A stretch of DNA of 64,000 nt from Croceicoccus ponticola (GCF_004004515.1 NZ_RXOL01000002.1:124001-188000), one strand, 5' to 3'; positions 50,898-60,541 are shown, counted from the stretch's first letter. The notes: generated by a model not told the origin, from the letters alone. Program-made: numbers and translations.

Positions 50898-51695
50898 ATG
50901 ACTATCCGAACCATCCTGGTCGACGATGAAAAGCTCGCCATTCAAGGCCTGCAGCTCCGGCTGGAGCCGTTCACCGACATCGAGATCATCGCCACCTGCG
51001 CCAATGGGCGCGAAGCGATCCGCGCGATCAAGACGGAAAAACCGGACCTCGTTTTTCTCGACATCCAGATGCCCGGTTTCGACGGGTTTTCGGTGGTGAA
51101 GGGCGTGATGGATGTCGATCCGCCGCTGTTCATTTTCGTCACCGCCTATTCCGAACACGCGTTGAAGGCGTTCGAGGCCAATGCTGTCGATTACCTGATG
51201 AAGCCGGTGGAAGAAGACCGGCTGGCCGACGCGATCGAACGCGCGCGCACGCGCCTTTCCGAGCGCAAGGGGCTGGAGGAAGTCGAGAAGCTGAAGAACG
51301 TGCTGGCCGAAGTCGCGCCCGACGCGATGGACCAGATGCCCGAAGAGGACGGTCACGCCGATTCGCGCTACGAAAAGATGCTGAACGTAAAGGATCGCGG
51401 CCAGATCTTCCGCGTGGACGTCGACACGATCGAACATATCGAGGCGGCGGGCGACTACATGGTGATCTCCACCGGCGAAAATTCGCTGGTCCTGCGCGAA
51501 ACGATGAAAGATCTCGAACGCCGGCTCGACCCGCGGGCATTCCAGCGCGTGCACCGGTCGACCATCGTGAACCTGAACCTCGTCCGTCAGGTGAAGCCGC
51601 ACACCAATGGCGAATGTTTCCTCGTGCTAGCGAGCGGCGCCGAGGTGAAGGTGAGCCGCAGCTATCGCGACGTGGTGGCCCGCTTCGTGCACTGA
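50898..51695 (+). CDS. LytTR-family response regulator (AlgR/LytR type)
   Basis: A 265-residue two-component regulator. The receiver domain has the acidic pair in ILVDDEKLA, the phosphoacceptor in DLVFLDIQMPGFDG, FVTAYSEHALKAF and the conserved Lys in DYLMKPVEE. A linker rich in Glu/Asp leads to the LytTR DNA-binding domain (YEKMLNVKDRGQIFRVDVDT, HIEAAGDYMVI, FQRVHRSTIVNLNLV). It is probably phosphorylated by the adjacent LytS-type kinase. Target genes cannot be read from the window. Confidence 0.94.
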   Translation: MTIRTILVDDEKLAIQGLQLRLEPFTDIEIIATCANGREAIRAIKTEKPDLVFLDIQMPGFDGFSVVKGVMDVDPPLFIFVTAYSEHALKAFEANAVDYLMKPVEEDRLADAIERARTRLSERKGLEEVEKLKNVLAEVAPDAMDQMPEEDGHADSRYEKMLNVKDRGQIFRVDVDTIEHIEAAGDYMVISTGENSLVLRETMKDLERRLDPRAFQRVHRSTIVNLNLVRQVKPHTNGECFLVLASGAEVKVSRSYRDVVARFVH

Positions 51696-51720
51696 TAAGC
51701 AGGCCTCTCAGGCGCCATAC

Positions 51721-51745
51721 GCGGCCTATCCGGGCCGCTTGGCTT
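51721..51745 (+). terminator. Hairpin downstream of the response regulator
   Basis: GCGGCC (51721-51726) and GGCCGC (51733-51738) form a 6-bp stem with a 6-base loop, followed by a moderately T-rich stretch (TTGGCTTCTT). A weak terminator candidate between the two-component operon and nadC. Confidence 0.4.
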
Positions 51746-51857
51746 CTTCGCATAAGCTCGGGTGGCCGTTCGGCCTTGCGGGGCTTGCCTTGCGGCCTGA
51801 GGCTCTATTCCATTCCCCCTGCTTGAGTTCTCTTTTCAAAGGTAGCAGTGCTCCGTC

Positions 51858-52715
51858 ATGACCTTCGATCTCCCCGGCTTCGATCTTTCCCGCTTCGTCC
51901 GTGAAACCTTGGCCGAGGATTTGGGCGAAGGGCTGCCGGGGGGCGGTCATGACGTCACTTCGGAAAGTGTCATTCCCGCCGACGCGCGCTTTTCAGGCGT
52001 AATGGACAGCCGCGATGCCATCACCGTCGCGGGCCTGCCGATCGCTGCCGCCTTCTTCCGCGCGCTCGACCCCACATGTTCGATCGAAGTCCTCGTCGCC
52101 GACGGCGAAGCGGTGGCGGGCGGGACCGACCTCATGCGCCTTAATGGCAATGCCCGCGCGTTGCTGACCGCCGAACGCAGCGCGCTCAACACCGTGCAGC
52201 ACCTGTCGGGCATCGCGACGATGACCGCGACTTATGTCGCCGCGATGCAGGGCCAGGCGACCCTGCTGGACACGCGCAAGACCATTCCGGGCCTGCGCCA
52301 TCTCGAAAAATACGCGACCCGTATGGGTGGGGCAAAGAACCACCGCATGGGCCTGTGGGATGCAGCGATGATCAAGGATAACCACGTCGCCGTCGCGGGC
52401 GGAGTGGGCGAGGCCGTGGCCCGAGCCATCCGCGCGGGCGTCACGAACATCATCTGCGAAGTTGACCGCATCGACCAGATCGCACTCGCGCTGGAGGCGG
52501 GCGCGACTCACCTGCTGCTCGACAACATGGGGCCGGACAGCTTGCGCAAGGCCGTGGCGCTGGTGGCCGGACGCGTGCCGTGCGAGGCATCGGGCGGGGT
52601 CAATCTCGACACCATTGCGGCAATCGCGGCGACGGGCGTGGATTACGTTTCGGTCGGGCGATTGACGCAATGCGCCCCTGCCGCCGACATCGGGCTGGAT
52701 TTCCACCAGATCTAG
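51858..52715 (+). CDS. nadC: Nicotinate-nucleotide pyrophosphorylase (carboxylating)
   Basis: A 285-residue quinolinate phosphoribosyltransferase of de novo NAD synthesis; makes nicotinate mononucleotide from quinolinate and PRPP. Motifs: LAEDLGEGLPGGGHDVTSE at the N-terminus, AERSALNTVQHLSGIATMT, LDTRKTIPGLRHLEKYA, GGAKNHRMGLWDAAMIKDNH and the C-terminal EASGGVNLDTIAAIAATGVD. Length is typical. No nadA or nadB accompanies it here. The stop codon shares bases with that of convergent tadA. Confidence 0.95.
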   Translation: MTFDLPGFDLSRFVRETLAEDLGEGLPGGGHDVTSESVIPADARFSGVMDSRDAITVAGLPIAAAFFRALDPTCSIEVLVADGEAVAGGTDLMRLNGNARALLTAERSALNTVQHLSGIATMTATYVAAMQGQATLLDTRKTIPGLRHLEKYATRMGGAKNHRMGLWDAAMIKDNHVAVAGGVGEAVARAIRAGVTNIICEVDRIDQIALALEAGATHLLLDNMGPDSLRKAVALVAGRVPCEASGGVNLDTIAAIAATGVDYVSVGRLTQCAPAADIGLDFHQI

Positions 52716-53194
52716 GTCGCGTCCTTTTGCCGACGTTCGGCAAAGAACCCGCGCAACAGTTGCCCCGCCTCCGCCTCTCCGATGCCGGCATAGATTTCAG
52801 GCCGGTGCAGGCACGTCGGCTGATCGAACGTGCGGCAGCCATGTTCCACCGCGCCGCCCTTTGGGTCGCTCGCCCCGTAATAGACACGCGCGATCCGGGC
52901 ATGGGCGATCGCGCCGGCGCACATCGGGCACGGTTCAAGCGTGACGTAAAGGTCGCAGCCCGCCAGACGTTCATCGCCCAGCACCTCTGCCGCGCGGCGA
53001 ATCGCCAGCATTTCGGCATGGGCGGTCGGGTCATTCATCGCGCGGGGGGCATTGTGCGCGCGGGCCACGACCTGACCGTCCTTTACGACGACCGCGCCCA
53101 CCGGAACTTCACCCTGTGCGGCGGCGGCCCGCGCTTCGTCCAATGCGGCCTGCATCGCGGGCGGAAGCGGCCATCGGGCGGTTTGTCGTGTCAT
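52712..53194 (-). CDS. tadA: tRNA-specific adenosine deaminase
   Basis: A 160-residue cytidine/deoxycytidylate-deaminase-fold protein that converts wobble adenosine 34 of tRNA-Arg(ACG) to inosine. The zinc motifs are DPTAHAEMLAIRRAA (His and catalytic Glu) and LEPCPMCAGAIAHARI (PCxxC); the C-terminal KGGAVEHG and LLRGFFAERRQ fit TadA. I start at ATG 53194 (MTRQTARWPLP); the frame upstream is not conserved-looking. It is convergent with nadC; the two TAG stops overlap in CTAG. Confidence 0.92.
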   Translation of the reverse strand: MTRQTARWPLPPAMQAALDEARAAAAQGEVPVGAVVVKDGQVVARAHNAPRAMNDPTAHAEMLAIRRAAEVLGDERLAGCDLYVTLEPCPMCAGAIAHARIARVYYGASDPKGGAVEHGCRTFDQPTCLHRPEIYAGIGEAEAGQLLRGFFAERRQKDAT

Positions 53195-53385
53195 GGTGCA
53201 ACCCGCTTGCCCGAATCGCCCGTATGCGGCAATGGGGCGTCCGTACCGGGACGGCACCGGGCCATCAGCTTTGTCAGGGGTTTGCTTGACGGATGGGGTC
53301 TGCGCCGCTATGCGCGCCGCTTTCCGACAGTGAGGACTTTCACCGGTCCTTAGGGATTCACTTAATTCGAAGCGAGTTTAAAGCC

Positions 53386-53673
53386 ATGTCGCGCATCTGC
53401 GAATTGACCGGCAAGGGTCGTCAAGTCGGCCACAATGTCAGCCACGCCAATAACAAGACCAAGCGCGTCTTCCTGCCCAACCTGCAGAACGTCACGCTGT
53501 TGAGCGAGAAGCTGGAGCGTAGCATCAAGTTCCGCGTTTCGACGCAGGGCCTGCGTTCGGTCGAACATAACGGCGGCCTCGACAACTGGTTGCTGAAGAC
53601 CAACGACACGAAGCTTTCGTCGCGCGCCGTCAAAGTGAAGCGCGAGCTGCAGAAGGCTGCCATCGCAGCCTGA
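53386..53673 (+). CDS. rpmB: 50S ribosomal protein L28
   Basis: A 95-residue ribosomal protein with the diagnostic start [20 protein letters not shown], then [15 protein letters not shown] and [20 protein letters not shown]. Start ATG 53386 matches the conserved N-terminus; the open frame before it is spacer. Unlike many bacteria, rpmG is not adjacent but 41 kb away. Confidence 0.97.
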   Translation: MSRICELTGKGRQVGHNVSHANNKTKRVFLPNLQNVTLLSEKLERSIKFRVSTQGLRSVEHNGGLDNWLLKTNDTKLSSRAVKVKRELQKAAIAA

Positions 53674-53677
53674 TCGG

Positions 53678-53699
53678 CGTACCCGGCGGGACGGGTACG
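53678..53699 (+). terminator. Hairpin after rpmB
   Basis: CGTACCC and GGGTACG form a 7-bp stem with an 8-base loop, starting 4 bp after the rpmB stop and ending just before the convergent esterase-like gene. No T-run follows; it may serve as a bidirectional 3'-end structure. Confidence 0.45.
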
Positions 53700-53701
53700 G
53701 C

Positions 53702-54814
53702 TTACGGAATCGGGGCGCCCGCGGCTTGCCGCAGGGCGCCCTTTCGCATGTCCAGTTTCAACAGCAGGGTCTGCTGGATGATTTGCGCGTCGTTGCTGTC
53801 CGATACCAACCATATCGTCAGCCGATCCGAATCGCCTTCCTCGACCGCCATACCTTCGTAATTGTCGTTCAGGCCTCTTCCGCGGATCCTGCCGACCAAC
53901 CTTGCTTCGACCTTGGTCGCGGCCTGCGCCTCGCTAATATCGAAGGTGAAAATCGCACTGGCAAAGCGGAACGGCAGACCGAACTTGCGTCCAAGCACGA
54001 GCACCCGCCCGTCAGCCAGCGATACGGCTTCGACCGGGCGATAGCCGTTGGATAGAGCAAGGTGGAACAGAAAGGGCTCTGCCCCCTCCACCGGATCGCC
54101 GGCAAAGACGAGGCCGGGAAACGTCGCGTCGCGGCCCTGTTCGTATCCCTCTCCCAAGATCAGGAATCGCCCATCGGGCAGTCGCGCCATTGATTCGGGT
54201 CCGCGCATCGCAGGCCAGTCGGTCATCGCCGGTGGCCTTGCCATCGCCCCCGGCGCATCGCCATTGGCCAGGCGGACAACCGCGTTCTGGCTTTCCACCA
54301 CGTACCACATCGTCCCGTCCGGGCTAAAGGTCGCAGCTTCGACGTCGATCATCTGGAATCCGCCTGGTCCATTTTCGGAAAGGCTTTCCAACACGCTGGG
54401 CATCACGCTGACCCCCATCCGAGGGGGACGCGGCAGGGCTACCGCGATGCTTCGGTCCGACACCGCCATCATCTGGCCCGATGGCGTCATAGCCAAACCC
54501 GACAGCGAATGGAATTCGGGCGCGTCGCCATTCAGCCGCCACGCACCGGCAAGCCGGAACGTCCCTGCGTCATCAAGGTTGGCTCCGATGAGCGGCGTTG
54601 CCGAAATATTGACGGGAATGACCGCCCGGGCGCTTGCCGGCACCAGCCGCGGTGGAACATGGACGACGATCGCGGTCAGGACTGCCAGCCCAAGCGCTGC
54701 GAATACACGTCCCGGACGCCTCGCGGCCCCGATCAAATCCTGATCGCCCGGCCCGCCCGATGTTTCATCGGTCGCCCATCGGCCCGGTGAACAGCAACGG
54801 ATCGAGCCGGGCAT
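53702..54814 (-). CDS. Esterase-like activity of phytase family protein
   Basis: A 370-residue exported beta-propeller-type protein. A hydrophobic segment (FAALGLAVLTAIVVHV, about residues 38-53) follows a long N-terminus and probably anchors or exports the protein. The domain shows FHSLSGLAMTPSGQMMAVSD, FQMIDVEAATFSPDGTMWYV, RGPESMARLPDGRFLILGEG and NDNYEGMAVEEGD, the repeated strand motifs of the phytase-like esterase family. Enzyme activity and substrate are unproven. The called start (ATG 54814) overlaps the upstream M23 gene by 50 bp; an in-frame TTG near 54738 just before the hydrophobic segment could be the real start. Confidence 0.85.
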   Translation of the reverse strand: MPGSIRCCSPGRWATDETSGGPGDQDLIGAARRPGRVFAALGLAVLTAIVVHVPPRLVPASARAVIPVNISATPLIGANLDDAGTFRLAGAWRLNGDAPEFHSLSGLAMTPSGQMMAVSDRSIAVALPRPPRMGVSVMPSVLESLSENGPGGFQMIDVEAATFSPDGTMWYVVESQNAVVRLANGDAPGAMARPPAMTDWPAMRGPESMARLPDGRFLILGEGYEQGRDATFPGLVFAGDPVEGAEPFLFHLALSNGYRPVEAVSLADGRVLVLGRKFGLPFRFASAIFTFDISEAQAATKVEARLVGRIRGRGLNDNYEGMAVEEGDSDRLTIWLVSDSNDAQIIQQTLLLKLDMRKGALRQAAGAPIP

Positions 54815-55694
54815 CCTTCCACTTCAGGCTCCAGTGCAGGTGCGGGCCTGTCGCCCGTCCGCTCGACCCGACGAGGCCAAGTCGCTGACCCTGCGTCACA
54901 TGGTCGCCCTTCTTCACGAACAGCTCTTGCGAATGGAGGAACGCGCTGTTGAGGCCCATGCCGTGATCGATGATCAGCAGCTTCCCCTCAAGCGAGAAGT
55001 CTTCGACCGCCAGCACCACGACGCCATCGGCGGGTGCGACGTAAGCTGCACCCGCCCCCGGTGCGATGTCGATGCCCGAATGATAGCTGCCCGGTTCGCC
55101 GCGATAGATCCGTTGCGAGCCGAACAGGCCGGAAATGCGCGCCTTGACCGGCCATACGAAGCTTTCGCGCCAGCCGGTTGCTCCAGTCTTCATTTCGCGC
55201 GACGCATCGATCGACGCCAGTTCCGGAAGGCGACGGGCGAGGAATGCTTCTGTCGGACCGTCGGCGCGACGGGCGGCGTTGATGTTTTCGATCCGCCATG
55301 CGCGTGGGCTGATTTCCAGTGGCTTCGTTATCCGCGAACCGTCGCTGCGTTCTGATACAAGTGTAGCGATGGACCCGGCATCACGGTCGAATGCGGCAAG
55401 GAACTGGCCGTCCGCCGCAACCTCCACCGGCTCTCCGTTCAGGGTCAGCCTTGTGGTCCCGACCGGCGCTGTCCCGCGCAGCCAGCCGCCTTGCGTCATT
55501 TCACCTGTCAGCGTGAACACGCCGGCGGGCAAGGGGACGGGAGTTGGCGTGGGTGTCGGGGCGTCAATGGGCGCACGCCCGGCGGCTTGCGCGGCGGGCG
55601 CAGGAACGGATGACTGGGGGATAGCGGTGCAGCCAACAGATGCGGCAGCCAGCGCAGCCGCCAGCGCGATGATCGCAGTGTTCTTGTCGCTCAT
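54765..55694 (-). CDS. M23-family metallopeptidase lipoprotein
   Basis: A 309-residue LytM-type peptidoglycan hydrolase or activator. The signal sequence ends in a lipobox-like ASVGC (Cys22), so it is likely lipid-anchored; a Pro/Thr-rich linker (TPTPTPVPLP) follows. The catalytic domain has RISGLFGSQRIY, YHSGIDIAPGAG (HxxxD zinc ligands) and GPHLHWSLKW (HxH), so zinc binding appears intact, unlike degenerate EnvC/NlpD activators. It probably cleaves peptide crosslinks in the cell wall. ATG 55694 overlaps the stop of the DUF2093 gene by 4 bp. Confidence 0.92.
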   Translation of the reverse strand: MSDKNTAIIALAAALAAASVGCTAIPQSSVPAPAAQAAGRAPIDAPTPTPTPVPLPAGVFTLTGEMTQGGWLRGTAPVGTTRLTLNGEPVEVAADGQFLAAFDRDAGSIATLVSERSDGSRITKPLEISPRAWRIENINAARRADGPTEAFLARRLPELASIDASREMKTGATGWRESFVWPVKARISGLFGSQRIYRGEPGSYHSGIDIAPGAGAAYVAPADGVVVLAVEDFSLEGKLLIIDHGMGLNSAFLHSQELFVKKGDHVTQGQRLGLVGSSGRATGPHLHWSLKWKDARLDPLLFTGPMGDR

Positions 55695-55891
55695 GCGTCC
55701 GGCGAAAGCCGCTGCGTAGCGATTTCACAGGTGGCGTAGGCTTCCTGCTTCTCCACGCTCCAGTACCGAAGCATGTCGAGCGGGATCGCAACCCCGGAAA
55801 CGGAGCACAGGACATGGTCGCCGGCGCTGAGCTGGCGGAAACCGTTGGGACCGTAAATCAGGCGGGCCGGGCCTTTGGAGCTCATCAACAT
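55691..55891 (-). CDS. DUF2093 small protein
   Basis: A 66-residue protein with ARLIYGPNGFRQLSAGDHVL, CSVSGVAIPLDMLRYWSVEK and the terminal YATCEIATQRL, the conserved core of DUF2093, a family restricted to alphaproteobacteria. Two cysteines suggest metal binding, but function is unknown. ATG 55891 or ATG 55885 can start it. It sits between xseA (27 bp upstream on the same strand) and the M23 gene (ATGA overlap), suggesting an xseA-DUF2093-M23-esterase operon. Confidence 0.9.
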   Translation of the reverse strand: MLMSSKGPARLIYGPNGFRQLSAGDHVLCSVSGVAIPLDMLRYWSVEKQEAYATCEIATQRLSPDA

Positions 55892-55917
55892 GCCTTCCAG
55901 ATAGAGCTAACGACCTG

Positions 55918-57378
55918 TCAAAACAATGACTGCTGACCCGATTCCCCGGCGGGGCGCGACGGTTTGCGCGCAGGACGGGGCGGAGCGCCGGTGGTGACGT
56001 CAAGCGACCCATCCCGAAACTTGAGCGTGAGCGCAGGCTGCGTGGCTGCTGCGGCGCGGTTGGTGATCGCTCGACCCTCGGCATCGGTGATGATGGCATA
56101 TCCTCGCGCCAGCGGAGCTTCGGGATTCAGCTGCGGCAGGACACGGGCCAGCGCCGCCAGCGCCTGCATCGCGTCGCGGTGGCGCACTCGGATCAGGTTC
56201 CGGGCATCGGGCACGCGGGCGAGGTCGCGGCGATGCGTTTGAAGATTGCGCAGCAAGAGTGCCGGACGCAGACCGCCGCCGCTTTGCGCCAATTGCGCGC
56301 GCGCGCGGTCCGCCCGGCCCGCTAGGCCCCGGCGCAATCGGTCGGTCAGGTCGTCCAGCCGCTGGCCCTGCGCCGCGACCAGCGCGGCGGGATCGGGCAG
56401 CCGCTCGCTCCACGCCGTCAGCCGTTCTCTCGCCAGCATCACCGGACGAATCACGCCGCGCCGTTTGCGGGCGGCATATTCGTCGAGCAGCGCGCGCAGT
56501 TCCTGTCGCACCGGAACCGCGATTTCAGCCGCAGCGGTCGGCGTGGGCGCGCGCAAGTCGGCGGCGAAGTCCGAAAGTGTCGTATCGGTTTCGTGACCAA
56601 CTGCTGAAATAACCGGAATGGTACAATTCGCGATCGCGCGTACGACAATCTCTTCATTGAACGACCACAAGTCCTCGATCGAACCGCCCCCGCGCGCCAC
56701 GATGACGAGATCGGGCCGCGGCACCAACCCATCGGGCGCAAGCTTTGAAAATCCGTCGACCGCGCTGGCGATCTGTTCGGCCGATCCCTGCCCTTGGACC
56801 ATCACCGGCCAGACGATGACATGGCTGGGAAACCGATCGTTCAGCCGGTGCAGGATGTCGCGGATCACTGCGCCGGTCGGGCTGGTCACGACGCCAATCG
56901 TGCGCGGCAGGAACGGCAGCCGCCGCTTGGCCGACGCAGCGAACAGGCCTTCTGCCTCCAGCTTGTCCTTCAGTTTCGCGAGCAGCGCCAGCAATGCGCC
57001 CTCGCCCGCGATTTCCATCGATTCGATGACGATCTGGTATTTCGACCGGCCCGGATAGGTCGTCAGCTTACCGGTCGCGATCACCTCGATCCCGTCTTCG
57101 GGCCGGAACGCCAGCCGCGCCGCGTTGCCGCGCCACATGACGCCGTCGATCACGGCGTTTTCATCCTTCAGCGCGCAATAAAAATGGCCGCTGGCCGCAC
57201 GTTTCACGCCCGAAAGTTCACCGCGTAAGCGAACGTGGCCGAAACGATCCTCAACCGTCCGCTTCAGCAATTGCGAGATTTCCGACACCGAAAGGGGTGC
57301 AGCGTTGTCCCCTTGGCGCTCGCGCGCTAGGAGCCCCGAATTCTCTTCATCTTCGATACCTGTGGGGCGGTTGGCCAA
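55918..57378 (-). CDS. xseA: Exodeoxyribonuclease VII large subunit
   Basis: A 486-residue nuclease subunit that degrades single-stranded DNA into oligonucleotides. The N-terminal OB-fold reads [20 protein letters not shown] then [20 protein letters not shown]. The catalytic region has [50 protein letters not shown] and [20 protein letters not shown], followed by a coiled-coil C-terminal half. The start is a TTG at 57378; GTG 57288 would remove 30 residues, including the NAAPLSVSE segment that I recall as conserved in relatives, so I prefer TTG. The small subunit gene xseB is not in the window. Confidence 0.93.
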   Translation of the reverse strand: MANRPTGIEDEENSGLLARERQGDNAAPLSVSEISQLLKRTVEDRFGHVRLRGELSGVKRAASGHFYCALKDENAVIDGVMWRGNAARLAFRPEDGIEVIATGKLTTYPGRSKYQIVIESMEIAGEGALLALLAKLKDKLEAEGLFAASAKRRLPFLPRTIGVVTSPTGAVIRDILHRLNDRFPSHVIVWPVMVQGQGSAEQIASAVDGFSKLAPDGLVPRPDLVIVARGGGSIEDLWSFNEEIVVRAIANCTIPVISAVGHETDTTLSDFAADLRAPTPTAAAEIAVPVRQELRALLDEYAARKRRGVIRPVMLARERLTAWSERLPDPAALVAAQGQRLDDLTDRLRRGLAGRADRARAQLAQSGGGLRPALLLRNLQTHRRDLARVPDARNLIRVRHRDAMQALAALARVLPQLNPEAPLARGYAIITDAEGRAITNRAAAATQPALTLKFRDGSLDVTTGAPPRPARKPSRPAGESGQQSLF

Positions 57379-58685
57379 TGAACTTCCTTTTGATCGGCTC
57401 GGGCGGACGCGAACATGCGCTGGCGTGGAAGCTGGCGCAATCCCGTCTGCTGAAGCCAGAAGGCCGCAAGCCGGGAAAACTCTATGCCGCGCCCGGTAAT
57501 CCGGGAATTGCCGAATTCGCGCAATGCGTGTCGCTGGACGTGACAGACCATGGTGCGGTTGTCGCCTTTTGCGAGGACAAGCGCATCGGCCTCGTCATCG
57601 TGGGCCCAGAAGCGCCGCTGGTCGACGGTCTCGCCGATTCGCTGAGGTCTGAGGGTGTTTCGGTCTTCGGGCCGAGCAAGGCCGCCGCCCAGCTGGAAGG
57701 ATCGAAGAGCTTCACCAAGGATCTTTGCGCCCGCGCGAACATCCCCACTGCCGCATATGTCCATGCCGACAACGAGGCAGCCGCGCTGGCCGCGTTGTCC
57801 GACTTCGCGATCCCGGTGGTGGTAAAGGCCGACGGGTTGGCGGCGGGCAAAGGGGTCATCATCGCCGAATCGCGCGAAGAAGCGGAAGAAGCGATCCGCG
57901 ACATCTTTGGCGGCATGTTCGGCGCTGCCGGGGCCAGCGTGGTGATCGAGGAATTCATGACCGGCGAGGAAGCGAGCTTCTTTGCGCTGACCGATGGCGC
58001 GACGGTCGTCCCATTTGGCAGCGCGCAGGACCACAAGCGTGTCGGCGATGGCGATACCGGCCCGAACACCGGCGGCATGGGCGCATACAGCCCGGCACGG
58101 GTGCTTACGCCAATGCTGCGCGGCCAGGTGCTCGAACGGATCATCGCGCCGACCGTGCATCAGATGGCAAAGGACGGAACGCCCTATTCCGGCGTGCTCT
58201 ATGCCGGGCTGATGCTGACCGACGAAGGGCCCAAGCTGATCGAATACAACTGCCGGTTCGGGGATCCCGAATGTCAGGTTCTGATGATGCGGCTGGAAGA
58301 CGACTTGGGCGAATTCCTGTACGCCAGCGCCGACAACGCTCTTGGCAGGATGAGCGCGCCGCGTTTTTCAAAGGATACCGCGCTGACGGTAGTGATGGCC
58401 GCCAACGGCTATCCCGCCACCCCCGAAAAAGGCGGCGTGATCCGGGGCCTCGATGCAGCCGAGGCCGCGGCAAAGGGCGGCAAGGTATTTCACGCAGGCA
58501 CCGCCGAAAAGGACGGCCAACTGGTCGCCAACGGCGGCCGCGTGCTGAACGTCACCGCGACGGGCGCAACCGTCGGCGAAGCGCAGAAGGCGGCCTATGC
58601 GATGGTCGACGCCATCGATTTTCCGGGCGGTTTCTGTCGCCGCGACATCGGCTGGCGCGAAGTGGAGCGTGAGGCGCAGGACTGA
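57378..58685 (+). CDS. purD: Phosphoribosylamine--glycine ligase
   Basis: A 435-residue ATP-grasp enzyme of purine synthesis that joins glycine to phosphoribosylamine. The N-terminus [97 protein letters not shown] (in part), [13 protein letters not shown] and the C-terminal [10 protein letters not shown] are all diagnostic. ATG 57378 gives the conserved start and shares its first base with the divergent xseA TTG, so there is no intergenic space. Confidence 0.97.
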   Translation: MNFLLIGSGGREHALAWKLAQSRLLKPEGRKPGKLYAAPGNPGIAEFAQCVSLDVTDHGAVVAFCEDKRIGLVIVGPEAPLVDGLADSLRSEGVSVFGPSKAAAQLEGSKSFTKDLCARANIPTAAYVHADNEAAALAALSDFAIPVVVKADGLAAGKGVIIAESREEAEEAIRDIFGGMFGAAGASVVIEEFMTGEEASFFALTDGATVVPFGSAQDHKRVGDGDTGPNTGGMGAYSPARVLTPMLRGQVLERIIAPTVHQMAKDGTPYSGVLYAGLMLTDEGPKLIEYNCRFGDPECQVLMMRLEDDLGEFLYASADNALGRMSAPRFSKDTALTVVMAANGYPATPEKGGVIRGLDAAEAAAKGGKVFHAGTAEKDGQLVANGGRVLNVTATGATVGEAQKAAYAMVDAIDFPGGFCRRDIGWREVEREAQD

Positions 58686-58709
58686 CGCCCCTGCCTCACG
58701 CACCGAAAT

Positions 58710-59705
58710 TCACCCGAGCCGATCTGCGATCATCACCTTGAGATCGGCTTCGGGCCGCGCGCCATAGTGGTTGATGACTTCGGCGGCGGCCACCGCGCCC
58801 ATGGTGAGGCAATCCAACAGCGTCGCGCCGCGAACATGGCCGTGCAGGAACCCTGCGGCAAAGCTGTCGCCCGCGCCCGTCGTGTCGACCACCCGGTCGA
58901 TCGGTTCGGCGGCGACTTCGGCGCGGCTTTCGCCGGCAATGGCGACTGCGCCTTTTTCGCTGCGCGTCGCCACCAACACGGGCAACTTCGGCGCCAGCGC
59001 GGCCAGTCCCGCTTCGAAATCCGGAGCGCCGGTCAGGCCCAGCAGTTCCACTTCGTTCGCGAACAGCACGTCGATCATGCCTTCGTCGATGAGGGCACGG
59101 AAATCGTCGCCGTGGCGGTCCAGCAGGAACGCGTCCGACAGCGTGAAGGCGACCTGCCGCCCGGCCTCGCGCGCAGCCTGGATCGCACCCTTCATCGCGG
59201 CGCGCGGACCGTCCGGATCCCACAGGTAACCTTCGAGGTAGAGCACTTTCGCGCTGGCGATCAGTTCGGCGTCGATCGCGCCGGACGACAAGTGCTGCGA
59301 CGCGCCGAGGAAGGTGTTCATCGTACGCTGACCGTCAGGCGTGACGAGGATAAGGCAGCGCGCCGTAGGCGGATTGCCATCGCGCGGGGCCACTTCGAAA
59401 TGGATGCCCGCGGCGCGGATGTCGTGAGCGAAAACCTCGCCCAGTTGATCGTCTGCCACCTGCCCGATGAACGCCGCGCGGCTGCCCAGGGCGGCCAGCC
59501 CGGCACAGGTATTCGCCGCGCTGCCGCCCGAAATTTCGCGCGCAGGGCCCATGTGGGCGTAAAGCGCATTGGCCCGGTCGGTATCGATCAGCGCCATCGC
59601 GCCCTTGTCCAGCCCTTCGGCGATAAGGAACGCGTCGTCGCAAGGGGATAGGACATCGACAATGGCGTTGCCGATGGCAAGAACGTCGAAACGGGTATCG
59701 GTCAT
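58710..59705 (-). CDS. Adenosine kinase (PfkB-family carbohydrate kinase)
   Basis: A 331-residue ribokinase-fold kinase. The N-terminal FDVLAIGNAIVDVLSPCDDA, SGGSAANTCAGLAALG, the central FLGASQHLSS and the anion-hole motif DTTGAGDSFAAGFLHG (catalytic Asp) are intact. Closest in my recognition are alphaproteobacterial adenosine kinases that phosphorylate adenosine to AMP; sugar specificity cannot be excluded. Start ATG 59705 gives MTDTRFDVLAIGNA; an open frame upstream lies in the spacer. Convergent with purD, 24 bp between them. Confidence 0.88.
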   Translation of the reverse strand: MTDTRFDVLAIGNAIVDVLSPCDDAFLIAEGLDKGAMALIDTDRANALYAHMGPAREISGGSAANTCAGLAALGSRAAFIGQVADDQLGEVFAHDIRAAGIHFEVAPRDGNPPTARCLILVTPDGQRTMNTFLGASQHLSSGAIDAELIASAKVLYLEGYLWDPDGPRAAMKGAIQAAREAGRQVAFTLSDAFLLDRHGDDFRALIDEGMIDVLFANEVELLGLTGAPDFEAGLAALAPKLPVLVATRSEKGAVAIAGESRAEVAAEPIDRVVDTTGAGDSFAAGFLHGHVRGATLLDCLTMGAVAAAEVINHYGARPEADLKVMIADRLG

Positions 59706-59812
59706 GAGCGGCAAATATCCGGACTGTGATCGGGTAAAGGGGTGAATTGGCCGGGGGTTAGGCGCAAGCCGCGTTGACAGCAAGCGCGCCCTGCCATCTA
59801 TCCTCTCGCCCC

Positions 59813-60541
59813 ATGCAAGATGCCATATCCGCCATTTCGATTCCGCAGGCTTTTGCACTTGCCTTTGCCCAACTGGGCGACCGCCGGGTTATCCGGTTAC
59901 TGGTCAAATCGATCCTCATCAGCCTTGTCCTCGCCGTCGCACTGGGCGCGGCGCTAGTCGTGTTGATGGGATGGGGCGTCGGCGCGATATTCGGGCTGGA
60001 TTACGATCAGCAGGTGCCCGGCGTGGGCGTGGCCATGGTCGTGGTGCTGGGCCTTGTCGGGCTGATCGCAGCGTGGCTGGCGTGGCGGATCGTGTCCATC
60101 GCAGTGTTGCAGTTCTATGCCGACGATGTCGTCGCACTGGTGGAATCGGGGCATTACGCCGGGCTTTCCCCGCGCGACCTGCCGATGGGGGAACAGGCGC
60201 GCATCGCCCTGCGCGGTGCGGTTCGTGCATTGGTCGCGAACCTGATCGCATTGCCCTTTGCGCTGGCACTCGTCTTTACCGCTATCGGGCCGGCCATCGT
60301 CTTTGCATTGGTCAATGCCGTGCTGCTGGGCCGCGAATTACAGGACATGGTCTGGATCCGCCATCAACGCGACGGGGCCGCTGCTCCGCTGGGATTTGTC
60401 AGCCGGTTCCTGCTGGGCCTTTCAGTGGTAGGGCTTTTGGCCGTGCCTATTCTCAATCTGCTCGCCCCGTTCCTGGGTGCAGCCGCCGCGACCCATCTGG
60501 TGCATCGCGCCGCGCTGAGGCAAAGGGCGCGTCATGCCTAA
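59813..60541 (+). CDS. EI24/CysZ-like integral membrane protein
   Basis: A 242-residue membrane protein with about five to six hydrophobic segments. It begins MQDAISAISIPQAFALAFAQ, has LLVKSILISLVLAVALGAAL early, and a conserved FALVNAVLLGRELQDMVWIRH loop after two more helices; these are typical of the EI24 domain. E. coli CysZ of this superfamily transports sulfate, but function in this subgroup is not established. ATG 59813 chosen; the frame opens at 59774 without support. Its stop is 8 bp inside the following lipoprotein gene. Confidence 0.85.
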   Translation: MQDAISAISIPQAFALAFAQLGDRRVIRLLVKSILISLVLAVALGAALVVLMGWGVGAIFGLDYDQQVPGVGVAMVVVLGLVGLIAAWLAWRIVSIAVLQFYADDVVALVESGHYAGLSPRDLPMGEQARIALRGAVRALVANLIALPFALALVFTAIGPAIVFALVNAVLLGRELQDMVWIRHQRDGAAAPLGFVSRFLLGLSVVGLLAVPILNLLAPFLGAAAATHLVHRAALRQRARHA

